NCBI GenBank assembly: GCA_030762175.1 | Contig: CM060833.1 | Coordinates: 168,096,501-168,160,500, forward strand | DNA length: 64,000 nt | Source of the DNA: Metallyticus violacea | Lineage: Eukaryota; Arthropoda; Insecta; Mantodea; Metallyticidae | Direction: 5' to 3' | Part shown: positions 57,353 through 64,000 of the stretch, one piece after another | Layout: the number at the start of each line of letters is the position of its first letter | How positions within the stretch are numbered: position 1 is the first letter of the stretch | Translations under genes and position numbers: made by a program | Notes under the pieces: model-generated | Told to the model about the DNA's origin: nothing | The model's input: only the letters and a program-made list of their open reading frames with translations | The model's database searches: none

Positions 57353-58105
57353 AATCCCATTAAGCTATTATAGCAGGTTGCCTTCCACCCAAAATGTCTG
57401 CCTTTGCCATGCTTACATTTCATAGGTAATCTGCCCATCTAGTAGCTTGCATCAACAATAAACACATTGACAACTGGACCACTAAGGGCAAGGTATTGCA
57501 GTGAAATACTTACAGTGATGACTGCTGCTATGAAAAAAGCCTGAAATGCAAAGTCTTAAGATCAGCAAAGAAATTTCTTTATCAGTTTTACCATACATCA
57601 TACATCTAATATGAAATGAGCATTCTTTCCTGCAATTTTAAAAGAGGCACCTTAAGCTTCATCCACAAAATTATACCTTAATTAATTTCTTAGCTTTCGT
57701 ATTCTGATGCCCTCAGATTTAGTACAGCAAGGTGAGCAATTTATAGTGATTATGTTTGTCTATCTTAATATGTACTTAGTGCATTATTGAGTTTTGTATA
57801 AATGTCAACTACAAGTATGATCAGTATATGACAGTATGTAAAATTGGTATGGTTACATAGTACCTTATCACTGTTTCATAAAAAAGAGGGGAAGATTTTG
57901 TAAATGATGTAAATGTATTGATACACAATATTTAGTAAAATTTTGGCCATTCTTCACAACATACAATTAAGATTATGCCGAGGAAGGGGGCCTGTAGATC
58001 ACAAATTTATAACAATATACAAAGAAACATGCAAGAAATCCTAAGAAAGGAAAATTAACAAAAATATGAATTAACTGATGTATTAAAACTATTAATTATT
58101 AATAG
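57353..58105. other. Intron, no recognised element
   Basis: AT-rich; nothing recognised. Confidence 0.45.
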
Positions 58106-58111
58106 TTAAAA

Positions 58112-58205
58112 TTGATGGTGATGGTGATGGTGGTGATGGTGGTGGTGGTGGTGGTGGTGGTGGTGGTGGTGGTGGTGGTGGTGGTGGTGGTGGTGGTGGT
58201 GGTGG

Positions 58206-58254
<49 letters not shown>
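58112..58254 (+). repeat. Compound (GGT)n(GAT)n microsatellite
   Basis: About 31 GGT-type units followed by about 16 GAT units. Translations as poly-Val, poly-Met, poly-Thr or poly-Ile are artefacts. Confidence 0.97.
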
Positions 58255-58473
58255 ACATTTAAGTAGTTGCAATAATATTATAATATTTCCATCATTGCAC
58301 ATGTTTTTTTTCAAGTCATTAATTTATAATTTTTTGTGAAAATAAATTCTAAAACCTTCTAAATACAAATTGTACAGCTTTATAATAAGGTGTAATAGAA
58401 GTAGTCTATATAATTAAATTAATTATAAATGCTGTATAAACATGCACACCTAAATAAAAGCATCTTCTAATTT

Positions 58474-58566
58474 TATAGTAAGTTATTTATGAGGAAATCA
58501 CTAATTTTTCACTAAAAATTTTCCAGTGAATTTTGTGATTTTGTCATAAATAACTTACTATATTAT
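58474..58566. mobile_element. Small fold-back element, possible MITE
   Basis: TATAGTAAGTTATTTATGA at the left and TCATAAATAACTTACTATA at the right, with inner GAAATCAC/GTGATTTT pairing. About 92 bp. No ribozyme core. Confidence 0.55.
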
Positions 58567-59590
58567 ACTATATTTCACTGCAAACATTCTGCTATTCAAA
58601 ACTTCTAATTTTATTTATTTTTACATTTATTACACACGGTGTACTTATTCCTCCATCATTTAATGATACATAATTGTATAACAGGCACCCATAACTAAAT
58701 TTCTTTTTTATGAATAAATGTTGACACACATTCCCTATGCATTGCCATGTAGCTTGAATCTTTTTCCCAGAACATAGTGAGTATGAAGTGATTTAATTTT
58801 GCTATCTCTTCAGTATTACTTATGAGCATGGATAGTATTAATTTCATACCTTTGTTTTTACATTAGAGAAAACAAATACTTGGCTCAGAACACTAAACTT
58901 TTGAAAAATTGGGAATATTATACCATGAAGTAAAAGTAACAGTTTTTTTTTAACTTTCATATTTATTTATTCTGCTTGGGATGGGGAAAAAAATGAAAAA
59001 TGCAATATTGTAATTTATAGGTATATTGTAAATGTTTCTGACCTGTCTTAAAAATGTGCAACAATTTTAAAACAATAAAGGTACTGATGGCATTCCAGTT
59101 TTAACTCTCTACACACCATTTAGCTGGAGGCATCTGTTTGAGCATGCTAAATTACTGTAATGCTAAAAATTACTGCCTTATGATAAAGTTCTTCACCAAG
59201 GAAAGGCTTTCTCGAAATGCTATCAAATACTATTGGATGATTGAATGGTCTTTATGGAGAAGTTTCTTTCATACTCCAACTTAAGCAATAGACAGTATAA
59301 CTTCATTTAGGAAGAAAGAGAGCATCAAAGATGATCCTAATGATGATTAACCTATGGAAATGATGACTAATTAATGTCTCTCTTGCTGAGAAGAAATACT
59401 CAATGACAGAGAGAAATATGAGGGAAAGTAAAATATTATCTGCACTTTTGCCATAATACATCTTTAGGTTTGTCACACACAGCTTTTTCCACATGCTTGA
59501 GTTGGTACTACTGTAATCACATGACCAAAGTTTGACCTTGATCATGTCATTTTCCTTGCTGCTGTAACATGTAAACATGGGTACTTGTCT
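58567..59590. other. Intron, no recognised element
   Basis: The ORF at 59303-59614 has no recognisable domain. Confidence 0.45.
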
Positions 59591-59596
59591 AGCAGT

Positions 59597-60690
59597 ATGC
59601 ACCAGAAGGAACAAAGAGCAGTGATCTAGTTTCTCTGGTTGGAAGGCATGTCAGGGGTTGAAATTCATTGGAAGTATTTAACACAATTACGGACAGTGCT
59701 CTATCACATAAAGTGTATATGAGTGGATTGACAAGTTTAAAAGAGCTGAATAGACATGATGCAAGAAGGAGCAGAATACCTGCCAATCCCCACTATTGAC
59801 AAGAAGATTCAGCAAGCTTGAAAAATGGTATCAGCAAACTGGCAAACTGCTATCAATGAGGTAGAGTGTTCTCTGCTGATGAATCATTGTTCTGCCTATC
59901 AAATCTACAGAATAGTCATTGTTCTCCCTACCAAATGATGAGCTCGATTTCCATAAAGTTTGTGCAAGATGGAGAATAATAGAGCTTATAAAAAACACAG
60001 GCACAAATGTGTTCAGATCTGCCAACATTTACTCAATCACTACAACAATGAATGCATAGAATTTTCAAACAGAATAGTCACAGGAGATGAAACATGGGTC
60101 TATCACTATGGACCAGAATCCAAATACCAGAGTATGAAATAGAAATATCCAGGATCACTAATAAAGAAGGAATGCAAGATTCAAACTTCCATGAGAAAGG
60201 TGTACTAACCTGTTTTTTGGGACTTAAAAGGGCCTATACTGAAAAACTATCTGAAAAAGGGATGTACAATCAACAGTGCAAGACACAGTAACTTTCTGGC
60301 CAACAATCTGAAGCCAACAATTCACACCAAACAATAAGGCCTATTGTCAAAGAAAGTGGTGTTGTTGCATAACAATGCAATGCCACATATAGCTGACCAG
60401 ATTGTTAAAATCATTTAGGTTTTTAGGAGCTTAAACAGTCTGCCTACAGCCCAGATCGCACTTCTTCTATTAAATCTTTGGGCTGCTCAAAGATGCTTTA
60501 TGAGATCATAAATTTTCTACAGACAAAGAAATGAGGCAAGTAGTACATAAATGGTTCCACAATCAACCAAAAACCTTCTTCTTGGAGGGAATATGCAAGT
60601 TTGTGCACCTTTGGACTAACTGCATTGAAAAGGAAGGAGAAAAATGACATATGCAAAAGGGTAAATAAATTGGAAAAACAAGGATGCAAA
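59597..60690 (+). pseudogene. Mariner transposase pseudogene
   Basis: Plus-strand frames in order: H-Q-K-E-Q-R-A-V-I (59600, N-terminal HTH), VQICQHLLNHYNNE and NRIVTGDETWVYHYGPESK (60015-60125, first catalytic D), V-Y-L-P-V-F-W-D...G-P-I-L-K-N-Y-L-K-K-G-C-T-I-N (60200-60270), VVLLHNNAMPHIA (60357-60395; the second catalytic D is N), then decayed sequence to about 60690 with N-C-I-E-K-E-G. Multiple stops; terminal repeats not found. Confidence 0.85.
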
Positions 60691-60942
60691 TAATTTTCTA
60701 CTTTCCCTTATATCAATAAAGTTTAGGCTTTCTATTGCAACTGTCTTTCAAATCATTCATATGAAACTTAAACATGATGAAAGTCAGTGCAAGATGGGTT
60801 GTCCCAATTTCTTTCTGCAGTTCAGAAGGAGCCTGTTTTTGTAAGTTTTATAGCTTTGCCAAGTTAAATAAAAATAAGTAATGAAATCCATTATCATAGA
60901 GGGTAAAACTGTGCTTCTTTATTATGGTTCTCTTTCATAATA

Positions 60943-61090
60943 GGAATCCAGGAATTTAAAAAGCAGACCAAAAAAATAATGAATAAATTTAAGATTATTC
61001 AGTCTACTCAGAATAGGAATCCATGGAGTGCAAAATGCAGACCAAAAAAATTACTGAATAAATTTAAGATAATTCATTCTACCAAGAATA
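60943..61090 (+). repeat. Two-copy tandem duplication, unit about 73 bp
   Basis: AGGAATCCA...GCAGACCAAAAAAAT...GAATAAATTTAAGAT occurs at 60943-61014 and again at 61015-61090 with a few differences. Confidence 0.85.
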
Positions 61091-61214
61091 GCATGGCAAA
61101 ATTTTTAGGGATCAATGAGACATTCACTTGTTAACTTCAAGAAAAGGAATGCCACTTTGAATGTAAAGTTTCTGCTTCACTAAAATATGTAACACATAAA
61201 GGAGAACATGAGAA

Positions 61215-61400
61215 ATGCTGGGTCATTGTATTTGCTTGCTTCATGACAATGCTCCAATTCATATAATTATTGTTATGAAAGCTGCAGTGAAAAACTGTAA
61301 CTTCAATGAGATTAAACACCAACTCAAACCTAGTATCCAATGGATACTGCCTCTTCTTTATGAAAAAGAAAAATCTTTTGGAGGAAAGAAATTCTAAAAA
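61215..61400 (+). pseudogene. Mariner transposase fragment
   Basis: The frame reads ICLLHDNAPIHIIIVMKAAV then KNCNFNEIKHQ, the H-D-N-A-P-x-H second-catalytic-Asp block. It is close in sequence to that of the mariner at 27323-28582 (CLLHDNAPVYTA), so probably the same subfamily. It ends near F-G-G-K-K-F. Isolated fragment. Confidence 0.78.
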
Positions 61401-61410
61401 GATATGAGAT

Positions 61411-61993
61411 GAAAGGGCCATAATTGCAAACAAAACTCCTGAGTGCTTTTCGAAAAGCATTGAATTCTTAATTTATAGATGTGAAAACTAAAGTGAAGTA
61501 AATAAGAAGTATACAGAAAATTATAATAATTTTATTTTTTTGCTTTGAAAATTTAACTAGAATAGACATTTTTGGAGTTTACCTTGTATCTCCAGAGAGA
61601 GAGAGAGAAAGACAGGTGTTGAAAAAATGAGGCAATATGTTCTTAAATCTTCAAAATATTAAAATGATATTGTATGGCACCTCTAAATGCCAGATTTCAC
61701 TTGAGTAAGTGTAATGCAGATAAATTTAAACATGTTTTTTAGCCATTTTTATGTGAACTGAAATTTTCCAGTTAGAAAGATTACCTTCCATATTATAAAT
61801 GTACTATTTCTAATTACTGGAACATTATAACATTTTATGCTTTTGCTTATCAAAATTATCATACAATAAGGTACTTACCTTTTTTATCAATTATTTAAAT
61901 GTTAAGGATATTTCAAAACTGTTAAAGTATTTGAACCAATAATGCTCCACAAACAAGATAAATGACATAACAACCTATAAGTAATAATCTTAC
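61411..61993. other. Intron, no recognised element
   Basis: A GA-rich tract lies at about 61593-61612. It contains the donor side of exon 61994-62210. Confidence 0.45.
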
Positions 61994-62210
61994 TGTTCTT
62001 GGACTTCGGACAAAAACTTTGGTCCTTCCAAAGGCAAATTCTCCACTAGGAATTGGCAGGTCTCTGATGAGGTAGGAAACACCCTCTACTGGTGGTCCAG
62101 ACCAGTTGGGCCATGTATGTAGTGACAGCATTTTGTAGCGTGAAAGAAACTGTGAGTAGGGCAACCGGTAACAAAAACCAGATCTTCTCACTCTCACTGT
62201 TTCAACCAGC
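61994..62210 (-). CDS. Myosin-I exon: C-terminal motor domain (converter)
   Basis: The first base completes a split codon; 72 residues follow: LVETVRVRRSGFCYRLPYSQ, FLSRYKMLSLHTWPNW, SGPPVEGVSYLIRDL and EFAFGRTKVFVRSPRT. E-x-V-R-V-R-R-x-G-F/Y at the motor end, R-Y-K-x-L, and F-G-x-T-K-x-F-x-R-x-P are hallmarks of class I myosin converter regions. The acceptor CAG is at 62213-62211 (after TGTGTG) and the donor GTAAGA at 61993-61988, minus strand. Exit is phase 0 into VFELEE of 51522-51671. The preceding motor exons lie beyond the window end or were not recognised at 62220-64000. Confidence 0.96.
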
Positions 62211-62213
62211 CTG

Positions 62214-63590
62214 CACACACAAGCCCAAATTAATCATCTAACACACTACCCCTTTACTCACATCTATTTATAATAGTTTTAATATGATATTAATTTCAAC
62301 CTATAAGCCAATTTTTAACACAGAGGACAAACATTTCTTATCAGACTGGCATTTAAAGACTATACACTTTTAGAAAGAAATAATATAGGTGGCAGGGAAG
62401 TAGTGAAAGAGGACAAAGACAGCGAGTAAGGAATGCGGGGAAAAAAAGGGAAGAAGTAAGGAATGTACATGCATTTGTGCATAATGCAAGCTATTGTTGT
62501 ATTCACCATTCCACCAGCACACTATTATTCTAGTCAGGGGTAATTTTTATTATGAACCAATGGAACAAAGGAACTGGTCTATCTTTAGTGTATCAATATG
62601 CTTGATAATGTGACAATTATTGTGGTAAAATCAAATAAACTGCTAGTTAATGAGGAAATTGTACAGAATATATCATTTTTATTGTCACCATAATTTGCAA
62701 TAATTATAATAATCAGTAGTTGAAAGAGTGCATATATCAGTAATCTTTATGACAGAGTTGTTAAATGAACAAATAAATAAATAAATGGCAAATAATTTTT
62801 AATTGAATTGTGCATGTATATGGAGGGGAGGAGGCAGCGATAGAGCTACTGAGTTATTTTGAATCTCTCATATATATTTTTCTGTAGCTAAAATTGTAAA
62901 ATGGTGGCATATGTAGATATGGCTAAAACTTTAGTTTTTACCTAACCCAATTAAGCAGTTTCAAGGAATATGCAACCTATTTCATATTTTTTACCAGCAA
63001 GGCTTATGTTTTGCTGCAAAACATTGGATTAGAACATATTTGGAATAGTAAAGCATATACTGAGGATCTTCCTTAGTAAGGAAGTAAATTTTCCTGGTGA
63101 ATATATGTTTATACTGGGTGATCAAATTTATTCAGACATTACTACAAATCAGTTTGAATGACATAATTGCCAGTCGATGCACTTTGCTTTCAGCTTCAAC
63201 AGTTCTGTGCATCCTAGCAAGAACTAACATGATCGCATTTTATAAACATACTGACATAACTACAAGCTGGCAAGAGACGTCCTCTTTCTCTCCCTTTCCC
63301 TCTCCAAGGTGCACTCCTGTTCTCCAAAGCAAATTTTCAGAACTAGATCAACGGATTATACTATAGAAACTTATTTTGCAACAGTGATGGCATTCATTTC
63401 AAATACATTTCTGCACACTTCAGGGGAAGGATATTTAGCTATTTAAAATATTGTGGGAATTGTGTGCCTACTTACACTGTTTCTGATTTATTTATACTAA
63501 TATTTTATTTAAGGGCTTTACATGTACTCTTTTAAGAGTATTTTCATTTTTTCTTACTTAGCTATATATATATAAATTAACATAATTATA
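62214..63590. other. Intron upstream of the converter exon
   Basis: AT-rich. The ORF at 63097-63366 has no recognisable domain. No earlier myosin exon recognised. Confidence 0.5.
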
Positions 63591-63594
63591 ATAG

Positions 63595-63720
63595 TACAAA
63601 AGGATAAAACACCAAGGAAAAATCACACTTGAGATCGCTATATTTCGGACTCGTGGAGTCCTTCCTTCTATGGCAAGAAGACAATTTCTGTTAATCTGTT
63701 ACATTGTTAATAGTGTTACT
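63595..63720 (-). mobile_element. Possible PLE end with degenerate hammerhead of a different subfamily
   Basis: The minus strand contains GGACTC-CAC-GAGTCC then GAAA (63646-63643) and TATAGCGATCTC, resembling a stem II-GAAA block. The expected CTGANGA before it reads TAGAAGGA, so the core is broken. Confidence 0.4.
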
Positions 63721-64000
63721 TTATTTTTATTTTTATTTTATATTATATATATGTAAAAGTCACTTGTCACTTTAATATCTTATAAAAAAGTCACCACATT
63801 ATTATTTCTTGAAATGAATCAAATAAGAAGCATAACATTAGATCAAGTTATTTGATTTCTATCTGGATTTCAGTATAGGACTATCATGCTTATATTAAAT
63901 TACTGATAGTTTAATTGGACCACACATATTTCAATATCTTTCTTGGAACAAAACTTAAGGAAATATATATATAAAGTTGCCTTATGTGTATGAAGAAGAA
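63721..64000. other. Intron, AT-rich
   Basis: Simple (TTTTA)n and TA-rich tracts near 63720-63750; no gene recognised. Confidence 0.45.

Larger units (their letters stand above)
229..62210 (-). other. Class I unconventional myosin gene, 3' two thirds of coding region (seven exons)
   Basis: Seven separated minus-strand exons (61994-62210, 51522-51671, 28775-28861, 23021-23158, 14734-14840, 8665-8800, 229-381) each have an AG acceptor and GT donor, and their phases join without a break. Together they encode about 330 residues: converter and last part of the motor, IQ motifs, and the basic TH1 tail. Class I myosins are monomeric actin motors that bind membranes through TH1 and calmodulin-type light chains through IQ motifs. 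Wording such as the SPRT...FELE junction, a P-I-N-R-D-W-P segment and K-A-S-Y-P-R-S-V agrees with MYO1A/MYO1B-like myosins as I remember them; in arthropods the counterpart could be Myo95E-like or Myo61F-like, which I cannot decide here. The first exons and the promoter are beyond 64000, and the end of the tail and 3' UTR are before position 1. No exon carries a stop or frameshift, so the gene looks functional. Confidence 0.93.

Noticed and set aside
58099..58339. ORFs with poly-Val/Met and poly-Thr/Ile proteins on both strands
   Set aside because: Translations of the (GGT)n(GAT)n microsatellite.
1..64000. CRISPR arrays, bacterial operons, riboswitches
   Set aside because: No regularly spaced repeats or prokaryotic gene organisation; exon-intron structure and transposon content are animal.
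62220..64000. A further upstream myosin motor exon
   Set aside because: No open stretch with motor-domain residues ending in a compatible phase and donor was recognised.

Overview
The window is intronic and exonic DNA from an AT-rich, repeat-laden animal genome. Seven exons on the minus strand splice, with consensus GT-AG signals and matching phases, into about 330 contiguous residues of one class I unconventional myosin: end of the motor domain, IQ neck, then TH1 tail. Exons run from 62210 down to 229, separated by introns of about 5.5 to 22.7 kb, so the gene fills the window and leaves it at both ends (most of the motor lies beyond 64000, the end of the tail before position 1). The protein and the transposon mix (mariner, hAT, Copia, RTE-like LINE, Penelope-like elements, tRNA-derived SINEs) fit an invertebrate, plausibly an arthropod. 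I cannot name the species.

Intron contents, low to high coordinate. 382-8664: three Penelope-like (PLE) fold-back insertions and a tRNA SINE. 8801-14733: a PLE reverse-transcriptase fragment and a decayed Copia element that is itself invaded by PLE units. 14841-23020: a PLE fold-back, SINEs, a LINE open across about 790 codons except for one in-frame stop, and a mariner. 23159-28774: a hAT-like element and a mariner with both terminal repeats. 28862-51521: another mariner, several PLE insertions including a nearly perfect 0.8 kb palindrome, LINE fragments, and SINEs of two or three families. 51672-61993: LINE and mariner fragments and microsatellites.

The most striking feature is the PLE family. 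At least ten insertions share one architecture that is visible directly in the sequence: an inverted dimer of the element 3' end, a unilateral extension of roughly 42-54 nt on one side only, a flanking target duplication of 8-13 bp, and in most of them a type-I hammerhead ribozyme core (CTGANGA, stem II, GAAA, tiny self-complementary stem III). Hammerheads in PLEs are known. The uniform asymmetric snap-back units, many only about 185-270 bp, look like a distinct retrotransposition product or a non-autonomous hairpin element and deserve systematic study. Several ribozymes lie in the sense strand of the myosin pre-mRNA.

No tRNA, rRNA, CRISPR or prokaryote-type operon was found. Short ORFs outside the exons and transposons look like chance ORFs.
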